DNA of 64,000 bases from Alectoria sarmentosa (GCA_009733775.1 WOGZ01000082.1:56212-120211), one strand, 5' to 3'; positions 30,292-42,840 are shown, counted from the first letter of the stretch. Numbers and translations: made by a program. Notes: a model not told the origin generated them from the letters alone.

Positions 30292-31258
30292 TTACTCATC
30301 TTTGGTCGGAGTTACCGCCCTCGCGGGTTTGCTGCTTCGGTCACCACTTGCGATTGCGAGGCCGTGCAATATGTCTCGGGCGAATTCATACATCATGTAG
30401 CTGGGAAAGACAAGCCACAATCCACTACGAATCCTTGTCAACTTTGCCCCTCGACGCTGGGGAGAGACGGAGGATAGGCTACTTACTTTGGAATTATCCA
30501 CAGGAAGAGCAAGGATAGCGGATCGTTGTGCCCGATATTCTCGAAACCAGAGAAGAATTCGTTGCTCACTTCAGATCTCATCAGCCCTTTATTCTACTTT
30601 CCTGAACCTACCCGGAAGACGACTCGAAGGACTCACAATACAACACCGTCTTACTGACGGTCATGACGCTCAACGCAAACGCGACCAAACATGCCACACC
30701 TCCCCACCCACCCCCCAGCTCCCTCTTCTCACCCCTAAACGGTTTCGGAGTCAGAATGTCTCTTTTGAGATCAGATTTGAGTCACGAAACACGTTCCGGG
30801 AGTCTTCAAGCCCTCCGACAAGTCTCACAACTCAAAAGACAGTACGAATCAGGAAGATATGGCTCCGAAAAGGTGACTCACCCATACTTCCACACCACCC
30901 ACAGATAGCCCACGTACCCCGCGCTCTCCACGATATTCAGACTGGCCTGTGCAGACGTAAAGCCGTTATGCTCCTTGTAAGCTTTCTCGCCGTAGATGTA
31001 GTCGACCTGGCCGTAGAGGGCGTAGGGGGTGAAAATGGGAGCGTGCAAGGAGCCATTGGGCATGGAGTGCGGGCGCAGCAGGACGTAGGCAGTGTCCCAA
31101 AACACGGCGGGGAGGGAGGCGAGGAGCCAGAGGAGGGTGATGGTGGATGGGGTGTGGGTCCAGGTGCCTTTGCGGGGGGAGCGGGTGAGTGTGAGGGTTT
31201 TGGTGGGGGAGAGGTCGGGTGGGGGAAAGGAGGAGGGGTGGTTGCGGGTGGAGACCAT
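30292..31258 (-). CDS. EXPERA-domain protein (emopamil-binding / sterol isomerase-like)
   Basis: Four exons (31258-30882, 30734-30637, 30568-30487, 30424-30292) give 229 residues. The EXPERA fold is seen as WDTAYVLLRPHSMPNGSLH, the block PYALYGQVDYIYG and GFTSAQASLNIVESAGY, then SVMTVSKTVLY, GFENIGHNDP and LWLVFPSYMMYEF after splicing. The family includes the C8-C7 sterol isomerase EBP and TMEM97-like proteins; many fungal paralogues have no known substrate. Start is the ATG at 31258, the only in-frame one. The first intron (147 bp) carries the shared complementary ends of introner-like elements; an alternative acceptor 30 nt nearer the donor also keeps frame. The other introns are 68 and 62 bp. 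A long Gly-rich open frame on the opposite strand is a shadow. Confidence 0.88.
30735..30881 (-). repeat. Introner-like intron A (147 bp), in the EXPERA gene
   Basis: The intron starts GTGAGTCACCTTTTCGGAG and ends CTGACTCCGAAACCGTTTAG. TTTCGGAG and CTCCGAAA are exact complements. A stretch reading CTTCCT, then TTTTGAGTTGTGAGAC, matches the same part of intron D (38654-38810). Confidence 0.7.
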
Positions 31259-31785
31259 GATTTGGTTCGGTTTCGGTGGCGATGGAGTTGATGCGATTGG
31301 TCTGTGCGCTAGGGTACTACTGTATATTGTATTGGACGAGTAATGAATGGACACGCAGATCTTTTGTCTTTGAGCAACGAGCTGAACTTGATGAATGATC
31401 AACGAGGTCGGCTTGAGAGTACTCTACCTAGGTACATAAGGTAAAGTACGATAGTATAAAGCTAGTCCTGATCAGGTGACACGCATCAAAGTGAAAGCAT
31501 TCTATTGGCCGTGATTCAGCAACTCACGCGACTGGTATTGTGGAATAGCTACTTCTACTACTCCACTACTCCACTACTACTCTTCCCATCTACAGACTTC
31601 ACACACGCTCATACACTTTTGCCATCATCTCCTGGCCTTCTAGTAGCCCCATCGACTGGGAATGATGAGAAGATACCTATTGATTCGTATGCAACAGGGG
31701 CTTGCTGATCAGATTACGTCGTCAACGCCTTCAACATAAACCATTTCTTCTCCCAGAGGCCTCACTACTTGACATTGTGCTCAGC
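31259..31785. promoter_or_regulatory. Divergent promoter of the EXPERA and Sip3/Lam-type genes
   Basis: Both genes are read outward from this interval. It contains a small CTACTCCA-type repeat (about 31554-31580). No TATA box stands out. Confidence 0.45.
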
Positions 31786-34700
31786 ATGGCCGATATCCCT
31801 GCCCTTGTCCAAGTGGGCAGGCCAATCACTCTCACGTATGAATAAGATACCATTCTTTCCCACGGGTTCGCCCGCTAATTCGTGTCAGTCCCGTGGGTTT
31901 GAAGGAAGCCGCCCTCGACTCTCCAACATTTAGATCGGCTTTCACTCATTTCTCCGAACAAGTGGACCTCGTTGAGAAATGGCTAGAAGGCTACGTAAGG
32001 TGTACCTCAAAGTTATCCCACGAACTTGCAAATTTTGAGCCTCTGGTCAATGGATTCCTTACACAGACGACGCCGCCTACACATCTTTCCGAGGCCGTTA
32101 TCGATCACGATTACACGCTGCTGGCAATGCAGAGATATGGCCAGGGTGCGAAGGATATCTGGATGGCAACCATAAATGGACTCAAGAAAATTCAAGCGAA
32201 TATGCTAGAACCTATGAGGACTTTTCTGTATAATGACCTTCGGTCGTTCAGGGAGACGAGGCGAAATCTTCACGTCACGCAGAAGGAGCTGGATAACCTG
32301 CAGTCACGCTACTCTGGTCAGGCCAAAAGTAAAGAAGCTTCATCTTTGCGAGAAGACGCCTTTCAGCTCCATGAAGCGCGCAAAGCCTACTTGAAAGCAT
32401 CAATGGACTTCAGTGTCACAGCGCCACAGCTGCGAATGGCGCTGGACAAGATGCTTGTGAAAGTGTTCGCAAATCAGTGGCGCGATATGCGGGACCCTTG
32501 GCAGAACATAAGCGGCTCTATCGGAAAGTGGGGCAGTGACGTTGAGAGGATTAGTGGTTGGAGTCGTGAGATGGAGAATGGGGAAAAGGCCTTCCGACGA
32601 GAGCTGCAGACTGCCAGGAAACAGATTGAAGAGAGCGCGGAAGCGGCTACCCGCCCCTCGCGCGAGCTCGAGGATTATGCTATAGGGTCAGCCTCAGCGT
32701 TGGCGGCAATAGCACCTCCCACTATGAACCGGCAAACGCTGGGCGGTAGACCACGACCTGTCAGGTCTGAGAAACAAGGCTGGCTTAATTTGCGGACTAT
32801 CTCCGGGAAGCCCTCAAGGACCATATGGCTCCGGCGCTGGTTCTACGTAAAGAACGGCATCTTTGGTTGGCTCGTTCAAGGCTCTCGTTCTGGCGGGGTA
32901 GAGGAGAGCGAAAGGATTGGCGTGCTACTTTGCAATGTGAAGCCAGGAAATTCGGACGACAGGCGATACGTCTTCGAGGTGAAGACTAAAGACACTACTA
33001 TAATCGTCCAGGCTGGTACGCACATTTCGGAGTTATTCATCCCTATTTTGTACCACTTCTTAAGTCGCAAAGGTAGTCCGGGAGCAAAACCCTGCTCCTA
33101 CTCCCGAGACATGTTTCATCAATCCAGGTTCTTGCCTTGAATAAGCAATGCTGACTCCGAAATATACGGTAGAAACTCAAACTGAACTTATAGAATGGCT
33201 TGCAGCGTTTGATGTTGCCAAACAGAAGGCCCTGGAAGACCCAGCCAGCACGCAGTCTCCCGGTCTCGGTCCCCGGGCTCAAGATCCTGCCTTTGCGATC
33301 TCTCCCCCAAGCGCACCAGAATTTGCTGCAAGTGTTGCTGATTCTGGAATGCCACAACATATGGACGACAACACCAGTACCTTCGGAATAGACCGAAGTT
33401 CAACTCTTCCCGAACATTCAGCTAATAGAAGCAGCTTCGATGTCACCAGTCATCGACGCTCGTTCGCCGAGAGAGACGTCGATACTAGCCGAGATCCTGC
33501 ATCGAGAATTATACAGAAGCTAGACCTGCATCGAAAGCCTTTGGGGGGTGATAGAGTGGCTGGCTCGCTTGCTAGCCCTGGGCATTCTGGGGGTGGTATT
33601 GCAAGTCTCATAGCAGCCAGTCACACGTCTATGCCTGTTGGGCCTGGAGCGCTACCGACCCCTCCACCGCCCGAGACGATATCAAGGAAATCCTCCGCAC
33701 AGATGCCTCGCATGCGAGACATGCCTAAAAGCACATTGGCCCCAAATACCTTGGCTAACCCACCCGCACCTACGAACCTGAGTGCAGCAGCTGTGATCGT
33801 AAACGGCGAGAGAGGTATTGGCGTAGGTCGTACAGATGCATCAGGCGGTATGCCCAGCGGCCTCATGGCAAACATTTGGGGGAGTACAAATTGGGGTCAT
33901 CTCAATAGGCTGGAACGTGGTGAGATTAAATTGCCTCAAGAGAAGCCTGTGAAGCTATCAGACCCACCAAGCCCTATGGCTCGCCCTTCGAATCCTTCTC
34001 CTACGAGCGGATCTCCTCTTCACAGCGCCGCAGTCTTGGGAGCCAGCGATCCGGCCTCCGGCTCTATTGGACTCGACAAGAGTAACGGCATTTCATCAGT
34101 GTCACCACCTCTCCATCGGAAAACAATCAGCCTTGGTGGTGAAGGGGACGAGAAAAACGAAGTCTCTCCGCCAGAGTATCCCAATTACTATCCGCTGCAG
34201 CTCAAGACGCAAGACGCGCAATTTCGGCTGTTGTTTCCCAATGTGCGTCGAGATGAAAGAGTTGTACTAGTGTTCAAGGCTACGTGGAGCCCGAACGAGC
34301 AACAAGAATTTCCAGGAAGAGTTTTTGTCACCCCCAAAGAAATTTATTTTTACAGCAATCATTGTGGGCTGACCCTGATCACGAACATCGGCCTTGACTC
34401 AATCTCAGAGATCACAGCGGCGACGGGAAAAGAATGTGACTTTATCTTCTGTCATCTGAAGAACAACAACAACAACCAAACAACCGGTCATAACCGCATC
34501 ACGATCAAGACGTTCCTGGAACCTCTGAGTCTGCTTCAAAGGCGACTCAACTTCTTGGTGCGAAACCGCACATCACAAGGAATTGTCATTGAAGAGATCA
34601 TGAAGGCTCTTATTAAGATGGAGCAAGATGATCCGGAAAGCAGCCCGAGCATAGACAGCTGGGAAAACGTATCCATCAATACGCCCACTGACGGCGATTC

Positions 34701-36703
34701 GACCCCCAAGCGCAATGCGTCCCACAGGGATCAACGAGACCTCAGGGTGGTAATCGACCGAGGGTTGTATGGGAGTAGCGCTCTCCAGTTAGACGGTGCA
34801 GGAGACAGTGTCAAAGCCTTCAAACTTCCGAAGCAGCCTATCATATATGCTCCATCTGGAATGGACAAGTTGATCGTAGAAAAAGATTTTGATGTCAGCC
34901 CTAAAGCTCTGTTCCATGTCATGTTTGGAGATAAGAGCGTTGTTTGGGTACGTACATTTCGGAATAAATCCTTTCTATATGGCAACACCTTGGGGGCACG
35001 TGCCATCTTTCGGGAGCAAAAAGCTCCTTTACTCTCCAGAACTGTCTTGTCACTCAGATGGAACGCCGTGTTTCGACAGCAAAAGGGTCTTTCTACTCTC
35101 TAAATTTGTCTTCGTTCCTCGTTTCTTCACTTGGAAAAAGTGACGCTGACTCCGAAACCTACCTAGCAACTTCTATATCACGAACGGCGTGCTCGACGTA
35201 AGTGGATCTTTGACACTTTGTTGGCTTTTTTTTCCTACGTCAACCACGCTGACAGATCCAAAGACATCAAGCAAGGCCCGTGGAGTCAACTAGAACACGG
35301 TCACCTTCGTCGTGATTTCGAATATCAGATTGAGTATCTGGACACTTTTAGTAAGCCGCTCTTATCGATCAATCGCCGTTCCCAGCCCCAGCTGACTGAC
35401 CTTCAACCAGGACGAGTGCACCAAGCTACGGTCGAAGACCACCAGATGGTTGAGGTAAATAATGAGCACCTTTTGTATATTGTCTCAGACCGAAAGAGGC
35501 CCTGGCATCTGCCTCATCGCGATAGCTTCCTCCTGCTCACTAAAGTGGTCATCACTCATCGGGCCAAGTCAAAGTGCAAATTGGCCGTATATACAAAGGT
35601 TGAATGGACTAGGCCTCCACCTCTTACGAAAGGTTGGTTGCCCATCCTGGCTTTCGCATCCTAGAAATATGCTGACAATGACAGGTATCATTGCCGAAGC
35701 AGCATTGAAGGATCTTGAACTTGACGCGTTGGACCTAGCAGACGTGATTGCTGATCAAGTGAGAAATTTTGCAAGTGCCCATGGTCGAACGAAGAAGGCC
35801 ATCCAGATCTTCGGTCCTGTTGGGCTCCAGACGCAAGTTTCTTTGTTTGCTGGAAACGATGCGCCATTGAAGGCGCAACTGCGACGTAAAATGAAACGCC
35901 GAACTTTGACAGCGCTCGCCTTCGAGTCTCTTGGATCGCTTTTGGAAAGTGTCGCCACCTCAGCAGTGCAGATAGTCTTTGACTTTGTACGATGGACCTG
36001 GAAAACAATCGACGCAAATAGTGTTTTGCTCGCCGTTCTAGCAACGAGCATTCTCGTCAACATCATCATCTCCTCAGTGGGTATGTCCGAGTGGTGGAGG
36101 GAACGGAAAGCTGGCAAATTTATGACTGGGTTGGGAATCGGGCCAGACCTCACAATGAGCAAAGCCATCTACCTACATGAGCTTCATGAATCTGCTGCTC
36201 TGGAACTTGGCCTTCAAGAAAGTTCTAGCAATATATGGTAAGCTCACTTCCGAGTCCTTCATGGTAGTCGGCAGCAAAGATCTTACTGGTCTTGCTTTAG
36301 TCGAGATACTTATAGCAGCATCATGAACTTGGAGACGAATCACCACTCACAAAAGCTCCACTCTGTGAGACCTTCGCAGACTTCGGCAGCTCGTCGTCTA
36401 CAGAGAAGTCGCGAACACTTAGGCCTTCAACGACATGATTTGCTCGTTGCAATGCGAGTGGTCAATAGCATCGAGCGTGAGATGCTGCAAGCCGAGTGGG
36501 AGAACTGGCTCTTGGAAGAGAATGTCAAATGCAAACATTTGGGAGCCATGTTGAGTCACAACACTTCAGAGCCTTTGGCAGGGAAAATCAACAGTGGGCA
36601 ACCATTTCTGGATGGCGAATCTAGGCGCCTCGAGGATATACGGGCTTGGCAGCAGCATTACTGCGAGAGCTGTAAAAGAGAGCTAGAAAGCGCTGTGACT
36701 TGA
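31786..36703 (+). CDS. BAR-PH-GRAM-VASt sterol transfer protein (Sip3/Lam family)
   Basis: Eight exons (31786-31835, 31889-33015, 33173-34947, 35167-35197, 35264-35350, 35411-35632, 35685-36237, 36301-36703) give 1415 residues. Domains in order: an N-terminal BAR-like helical domain (about 20-270), a PH domain (about 310-405; EKQGWLNLRTISGK to RYVFEVKTKDTTIIVQAET), a Ser/Pro-rich linker, a GRAM-like domain (about 728-868; RVFVTPKEIYFYSNHCG), a VASt/StART-like domain (about 950-1125; KDFDVSPKALFHVMFG, HIKQGPW, DRKRPWHLPHRDSF) and a membrane helix (about 1210-1230; VLLAVLATSILVNIIISSVG). Such proteins sit at ER-plasma membrane contacts and carry sterols. The introns at 33016-33172 and 34948-35166 are introner-like; the rest are 52-66 bp. 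The short first exon fits the family's N-terminus. Confidence 0.93.
33016..33172 (+). repeat. Introner-like intron B (157 bp), in the Sip3/Lam-type gene
   Basis: Starts GTACGCACATTTCGGAGT and ends with CTGACTCCGAAATATACG before GTAG. ATTTCGGAGT and ACTCCGAAAT are exact complements over 10 bp. An internal hairpin-capable part (CGGGAGCAAAA, then CTGCTCCTACTCCCG) is shared with intron C. Confidence 0.75.
34948..35166 (+). repeat. Introner-like intron C (219 bp), in the Sip3/Lam-type gene
   Basis: Starts GTACGTACATTTCGGAAT and ends CTGACTCCGAAACCTACCTAG shortened by one base (CTGACTCCGAAACCTACCTA then G). It shares its first 16 bases, with one mismatch, and the internal CGGGAGCAAAA...GCTCCT part with intron B of the same gene. 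About 60 extra bases lie between the internal hairpin and the 3' end. Confidence 0.75.
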
Positions 36704-37547
36704 GCGTGAGATCCGGAGAGTTGCGCGAGGACTGAGCTTTGGCCAGAAGACTTGCAGCTCAAGCCCGATCTCCCACCGTGAGACTTCGGCCACTCTCGCT
36801 TAAGCGATCCTCCAGAGAATTCACGGCTCGGTGAGACCGAGACACTGGGAATGGGCGTGCGACTGGTGCACAGACCTGGCCACTCCTTTTCGATCTCGAC
36901 GGAAACCTGCATCAGCAGTGGCTGATCCACGCATTCCGTCTGGCAAGCATTCACAAAAGGATCAGAGAATCCTTTTCTAATCTGTCTCGGCCTTGAGGCC
37001 TCGAATCAGCGGACAGCATCCCCTCAGCAATGCTTCGCCGGGCTAGCAATATCTGAGAAGCCGAGGTCACGGCTGGACATTGATTCGTTATTTAGCTCAG
37101 GAATGGGAACACATTTGGTGCAATGTAAGAGGTGTGTGAAATTCCTGCAGAAAAGGACTTCAGTCGTCGAGGTCTGAGGATCGATACATCACCATTAGGG
37201 GTCTGCTATGCGTCAAAGGACGAAATAAGCCTGATAAGGGTCTTGTATCAGACTATGTAAGGGTCAAGTATCAGCCGCAGGGTCCTCAACGAACATTCCT
37301 CATTCGCTCATCTACTATTTGTGGCTTTCATCCCTTGCTTCAACCCCCCGAGACACATTGACAGCACATGGCTACATGCATACGAAGAGTCGCTGCCAGA
37401 TTGATAAATCACAACGGGTTAATGTCCGATGACTCTTTCCGGAGAAGTCTCCGTCTATAAGTCTCCAATGTTCCTCCCAAAACAACGTATGGCCATATCC
37501 AATAGCCTTCCATTGCTTAGTCATTTCAACCACTTCTCAAACATCTT
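36704..37547. other. Intergenic, no gene recognised
   Basis: Lies between the Sip3/Lam-type gene and the Rua1-C regulator. No gene-like frame. Repeated GTATCAG/GGGTC words occur near 37190-37290, too short to call a repeat. Confidence 0.45.
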
Positions 37548-39322
37548 ATGGCAGAGCACACAGACAAGATTCTCTATGTTCGAGCCGATACTTATAGTGG
37601 TTGGCACACTCAACTTCCCAATGACTCGATACTCGAGTCCACAATTGGACAGATATCATATTCACAAAGCCATCACCTACCTGGTCACAAATATCATTCT
37701 CAACAGCAAGATGCGGTCGCCTGTTCAGTGTCGAATAATCTCAATCTTCCCATGCCCATGCATTTCCGCTACCCAATGCGATGGCCGCAGAATCTTTGGA
37801 GCGAAAGTTTTGACATTCTTTCCAATGACTCGGCACGTGGCGGTTTCGGCTCTGATCTAGAGCCGACAGAGCTTAAGACTAGGTACGGTGCGGCCAACAG
37901 CAGCTACACCGAGGCCTTCAAACACCAGCCAGCGCTGGGTCAGATAGAGTCTTTGGCCTTTGATTTGCGATCTCCAACCTCAGGTCTTTTGTCCTAATAC
38001 TCACTATCCCATTACTCCAAAGCATTCAGCTGACCGTTCCCAGATTCTTCAGCCGCAATCGAATCCTCGTTCTTCAGTCCAGGTATGGTTGCATTCGAGC
38101 CGTGTTTTGGATTCGGTGCTCCAACAGCCCCGGCGTATGGTGAAATCCCTACGGCGTCGAGCCACGTTGTTGCTAATCTTTCACCACGAGTTTCTTTTCG
38201 GACATCACCATACGATGGATCATCCCGTGGCAGAAGCCGTTCTGATGGCTTGCTGTCAGTATCTAGAACCCAACACCAATCGCATCTGATTGACAGCAAT
38301 ATCAACATGCCAGCCTGTGCCACTCACAGCTCGCCCGAACTCACGTCGAGCATGGCCAAAATTGAAGTTGACTCATTTTCCGAATTACAAACGGGCTTCG
38401 ACTCCAGCTCCTTTGACTTTGCAATGGCTTTCACAGAGGCGAGCTACCCAGCACAAACTTCAGCAGATACTACCAGTCCTGCTCTACGAGCAGACCTCCG
38501 TGCCACCACTCAGCCCAACATTTCACCCAATGCCCATCGCGGACCTTTCCCACCTGACCTCTTCGCACCCCTGAAAATCTATTCACTCAACCCTCCCCCT
38601 TCTGACGAAGCCCGCCGCCAGTCCCTCCGGTTTCCAACAGATCTCTACACCCCGTAAGGCCACTTTCGGGGTTGTCGCTTCCTACTCGACATTGCTTTTT
38701 TGAGTCGTGAGACATATTGCAGGAGCACTTTACCCAATATAATCCCCAGACAGGGCCTGTTACTTAACTTTGTTTCTGCAAATGGGAATGCTGACTCCGG
38801 GATGTGGTAGTGCCTACATCCGCAATTACGGTATCGAGCGCGAGGGATGGTGTGGCATCTGCCGCCCAGGTCGCTGGCTCGTGCTCAAGAACTCCGCGTT
38901 TTGGTACGACAAGAGCTTCATGCATGGCATTAGCGCTGCGAGTGGCACGCGGTTTGAGGAGCCGGTGGAGGTGAAAAGGGCGATTGGGAAGGCGGATGGA
39001 GAGGGAGAGGGGAAAGGAGTTGGGCAAGGTGACGGATGGGAAGGGTTATGTGGCACTTGTGGAATTTGGATAACGCTGGGAGGAGGGAGGAAAGGAGGCG
39101 TACCGTGGTTTCGGCATGCTTATAAAGTGCGTACTGGGTATACGAAAGAGCTGAAGGCGTCGCTGATGTGTGCAGTGTCATACACACCCCAAACTAAAAG
39201 ATAGGTCGCCCAAAAGACGACGGGCCAGCAAGGGCGAAATGGGTTCGAAGACGATGATCTCTAAACGTTTTGATACTGGAGGAGGTGATTGTGCTGATGG
39301 GAACGACAAGAAAATCCTATGA
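37548..39322 (+). CDS. Transcription regulator with Rua1 C-terminal zinc domain
   Basis: Four exons (37548-37983, 38044-38653, 38811-39126, 39176-39322) give 502 residues. The first 345 residues are Ser/Pro/Thr-rich and disordered. The C-terminal domain (about 345-460) has EREGWCGICRPGRWLVLKNS, AFWYDKSFMHGISAASGT, then EGLCGTCGIW and WFRHAYKCHTHPK. This is the Rua1_C (DUF4451) domain: two Cys-x2-Cys pairs and a His/Cys/His end that should bind zinc. Rua1 of Ustilago activates a glycolipid gene cluster; the ascomycete members have unknown targets. The last junction (39126/39176) is needed to make YKCHTHPK. The 157-bp third-exon-flanking intron (38654-38810) is introner-like. The start is uncertain; the N-terminus could begin further upstream. 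Confidence 0.88.
38654..38810 (+). repeat. Introner-like intron D (157 bp), in the Rua1-C gene
   Basis: Starts GTAAGGCCACTTTCGGGGT and ends CTGACTCCGGGATGTGGTAG. TTTCGGGGT and ACTCCGGGA pair over all nine positions if G-U pairs are allowed. The part CTTCCTACTCGAC, then TTTTTTGAGTCGTGAGAC, matches intron A closely. Confidence 0.7.
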
Positions 39323-40322
39323 TGCACCCAAGGGCTCTTGGACGACCGGGTGTCCGCACCTGCGTGAATTTGCCCTTTCAGGGATTCGTCTCTTGGTCGG
39401 TCAAGGGCTTGCTGCGTTCCTTTTTGGAGGAGAAAAGAAAACACTCTCTCTTAGGCGGTAAAATAGTGTTTCATGTTTTCCTTGAATACACGTGTTGAGC
39501 CTTGGGAGGGAAAACTTTGCTCTAGAGCTTGGCCTTTACTCAAGTAAAGGTAGCTGTGATGTATCAGCAATATACGAGTTATGATTCATTTGCCTACTCT
39601 AGCAGATTTTTGCAAGCAAAGCTCGATCTAGATTTCGGAAAATTGGCCAAAGTGCTAACCATTGGGACCAAGTCGGGCAACTGTGGTGAGAAGGTGTGAT
39701 ACCATGATGTGATCTCATTGTGGTGTACCATTGCTCCTTAAAAGGCCTTTTCAGGAGCTCCCTATCTCCTTGTGGCTCTTCAAGCAGGTTTCAAGCCCGA
39801 GAACCACTTCTTCCCTACAGCTCAGTCCATCAGGAAGCCTTTATTGATGGAGGAGCCAGTGCACCAACACAGACAGAATTGGGTCCCGAACCTAAGCATT
39901 GGACAATCCTTGTATCTTTTGAGCCAGGAATGGCATAGACCAGGGACCCAACAGCCAAAGATTATGATAATCTACTGGAGTCTCGAGCACCGAGAGATGC
40001 ATAGATAATGGGGCTTGTGATCCAATGTAGCTGCGAAATCCGATGCCTGTCGACTCTGAAAAGGTAACCAACTCATATTGTGATAGTCACTCTACCTTGG
40101 CCAGTGGACTAAAGAGTCACGATGGCAGATGCTTGGAATCCTGACTGGGTTGGTCCTCTGGCAACTGGCAATACCTTTCTTGTTCAACATTGGAATGTGT
40201 CTGCGTATCAATGAGGACGCTAGTATGTTACCTACGGTCAAGGGTGTACTTTATACAAGTGATACGTCGGCAATTACAAACTCCGATCGGGCCGATCACC
40301 AAAATTCAGAAGCTGAGCACAC
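39323..40322. other. Intergenic, no gene supported
   Basis: One kb between two plus-strand genes. Around 39720-40008 are overlapping open frames (one reads EAFIDGGASAPTQTE) that look like a possible gene remnant, but no splice model or family could be established. Confidence 0.4.
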
Positions 40323-42449
40323 ATGGGCTATGATAATGCCACAGAATTGATCATCACGGCGAAGATGGGTTTCAACAGAGGTCCCAAGATTCTCAGCGGG
40401 GTCAAAAGACAAGATCTTGAGCAAACGGAGAGTGAGAGGCCTACAAAGCGATTGAAGGGACTTTTAGAACAAGACGAGACCCCCGACGAAGAAGACAGTA
40501 TTTCCAGTCATGACATGGGAGTATTCGTGCGGACTGACGAATCAGAAACCGATGGCCACGGCTTCAAAGTAAATCATGAGTTTGCCAGACGCTTTGAGCA
40601 CAATAAGAAAAGAGAGGAGCTTCACAAGCGTGAGTAAAGCTTTGCCAATCCCACTTAGATCGCACACTGACTCGGAAAACAAGTCCAAGAAAAGTATGGC
40701 AGCAACGTATCTACGGGAGCTAGGCGTAAGCCGGAGCCAAACGAGGACGACAATGGCAGTACAGGATCCTCTACAGACTCGGAGGAGGAGGACGACGAGG
40801 GGGTTCTGGCATCCGAGGCTTTGGATCAGCAAATTCAGGATACCCTTGAGGCGATCCGGAAAAAGGATCCTCGCGTCTACGATGAGAAAGCGAAATTCTT
40901 TACGGACCTAGATAACGACGCTGAAAACAGCACAGGTCATGAAATGAAGTTGGAAAAGCCTATGTATCTTAGCGACTATCACCGAAGAAATCTACTTGAA
41001 GGTGCTGCGTCTACCGATGTACAAGATGATGGGCCCATAACTTATGCACAGCAGCAAAACGATCTCAAAAATGTGCTAGTAAAGGAAATGCACGCTGTAG
41101 CGAATGAAGAAAAGGACTCTGGGGATGACGAAAACAACGACGGATTTCTGGTTCGGAAGCCTTCTGCACTCCCAAAAGACAGTTCAACCACTCGGTCTAA
41201 GGAGGTGGTGCCCAAGCTGGACGTCGAGGCAGCTGACAAAGACCCGGAAACTTTCTTATCCAATTTCATGTCCGCAAGAGCATGGGTCCCAGCGGCTGGA
41301 ACCACTTTTCAGCCATTCGAATCTGAGGATGAGGAAGAGGATCGTCGAGCGGAGCTCTTTGAAGAGGCGTACAATTTGCGCTTCGAAAATCCCCAAGGTT
41401 CCAATGAGAAGCTCCTTTCTCATGCTAGAGATGCAGCAGCAAGATACTCCGTGCGGAAAGATTCCACTAATCCTAGAAAGAAGGCACGAGAAGCTGAACA
41501 AGCAAAGAAAGAAGCAGCGAGGCAGGCTCGCGATGAAGAAAAAGCCCGCTACCGAAGACTGAAGGTTGCAGAAGTGGAAGAAAAGATCAGAAAGATCAAA
41601 GATGCTGCAGGACTGCGGGGAAAGTCGCTCCAGGAGCAGGATTGGTCCGCTTTCCTCGACGAAGCCTGGGATGATGATCGATGGGAGAAAGAGATGCGGA
41701 AACGCTTCGGTAATGACTACTATGCGGATCAAGATTCAGATGCCGGCAATGAAGGGGAAGGGAAGCGTAAACGAAAGATCAAGAAACCCAAATGGGAGGA
41801 CGACATAGGTATTGCTGATATTGTACCTGAATTCGATGCAGCAGAACAGGAAAAGCTGCAATTTTCCTTGACAGATGATGAGTCGACTGGTGGTGGTGCT
41901 CCAGTCAAAAGCAATGATGGTACCCAGTCCGAGTCAGACCAAAAATCAAAATCGAAGCCAAAGCCCAACAAGAAACGCGGAAGAGACGAGCACAAAAAGG
42001 AGGCCCGGCTCGAACGCCGCAAGATCGAACAACTCGTTGACGAATCCATGAAAGTCGATGAAACCCTGTCCAATTTCAGCAAGAAACATGAAGGCCATTT
42101 TAGCTATAGAGAAACTTCACCAATGGCCTATGGTCTTACGCCACACGACATATTGATGGCCTCAGACAGTCAACTAAATCAATACGCAGGACTCAAGAAA
42201 ATGGCTGCCTTCAGAGACTCGGACAAGAAAAGGAAGGATAAAAAACGGCTAGGGAAAAAGGCACGGCTCCGGCAGTGGAGGAAGGAGACCTTTGGCAGTG
42301 AGCAAGGACCACAGAAGACACTTGCTGAGATGCTTGCGGGTCAGGATTTGGCAGATCACAAACCGGAGCTCAAAGGGACCAACGGGATTGATATCAGGGA
42401 AGGGAAGAAGAAGAAACGTTCGAGAAAGAGCAAGCCATCCAGCACATGA
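40323..42449 (+). CDS. kri1: Ribosome biogenesis protein Kri1
   Basis: Two exons (40323-40629 and 40684-42449) give 690 residues. Kri1 is a nucleolar factor for 40S subunit assembly and works with the snoRNP protein Krr1. Family blocks are clear: FKVNHEFARRFEHNKKREEL joined by splicing to LQEKYG, then KAKFFTDLDND, KPMYLSDYHRRNLL, PETFLSNFMSARAWVPA, WSAFLDEAWDDDRWEKEM, and near the end SYRETSPMAYGLTPHDILMA and LNQYAGLKKMAAFRD. Very acidic and very basic stretches alternate, as usual. The intron is 54 bp with ACTGAC 12 nt before its end. The start could also be the in-frame ATG at 40365 (MGFNRGPK); the first exon has little conservation. The C-terminus is Lys/Arg-rich, like a nucleolar signal. 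Confidence 0.93.
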
Positions 42450-42840
42450 CAATAGCTAGAATCTGTTGTCATTGGCTTGCATTAATTGTACATGGACATC
42501 ATTCTTGGACCCAATTTCCGTAGTTAGTCCTTTGTCTGGAGGTGTCTCCAACGAAGTCGTTGACACAAAATTAGTGTCTTGTGTCTCTCTTCGACGGGAA
42601 TATTACATTCGGAGGGTTCCGGAAGAGGAAGAGATGAAATTATGTTTTTTGAGCTATATTCCCATTTTAGACTAGGGCACTAGTGGCTTGGTATCCGTTA
42701 CCAGAAATTTCCTTCTGTCAACTCATCACAACACTCGTGAACACCATCGACGACCTACGTCTTGAACACTCCACTCCACTCCACTCAATCTTTCAATCTA
42801 CTTTTCTATTACCTCCCTGTTCCCTTAACATATCGCTAAG
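42450..42840. promoter_or_regulatory. Promoter and leader of the ADP/ATP carrier gene
   Basis: Close to the start codon lies a pyrimidine-rich leader with a CACTC/CTCCA pentanucleotide repeat (about 42766-42786). Strong fungal housekeeping promoters often have such CT-rich stretches upstream of the start. No TATA box recognised. Confidence 0.5.

Noticed and set aside
30488..31291. A 267-codon plus-strand frame, very Gly-rich
   Set aside because: It is the shadow of the EXPERA gene, which has four matching exons with conserved blocks on the other strand.
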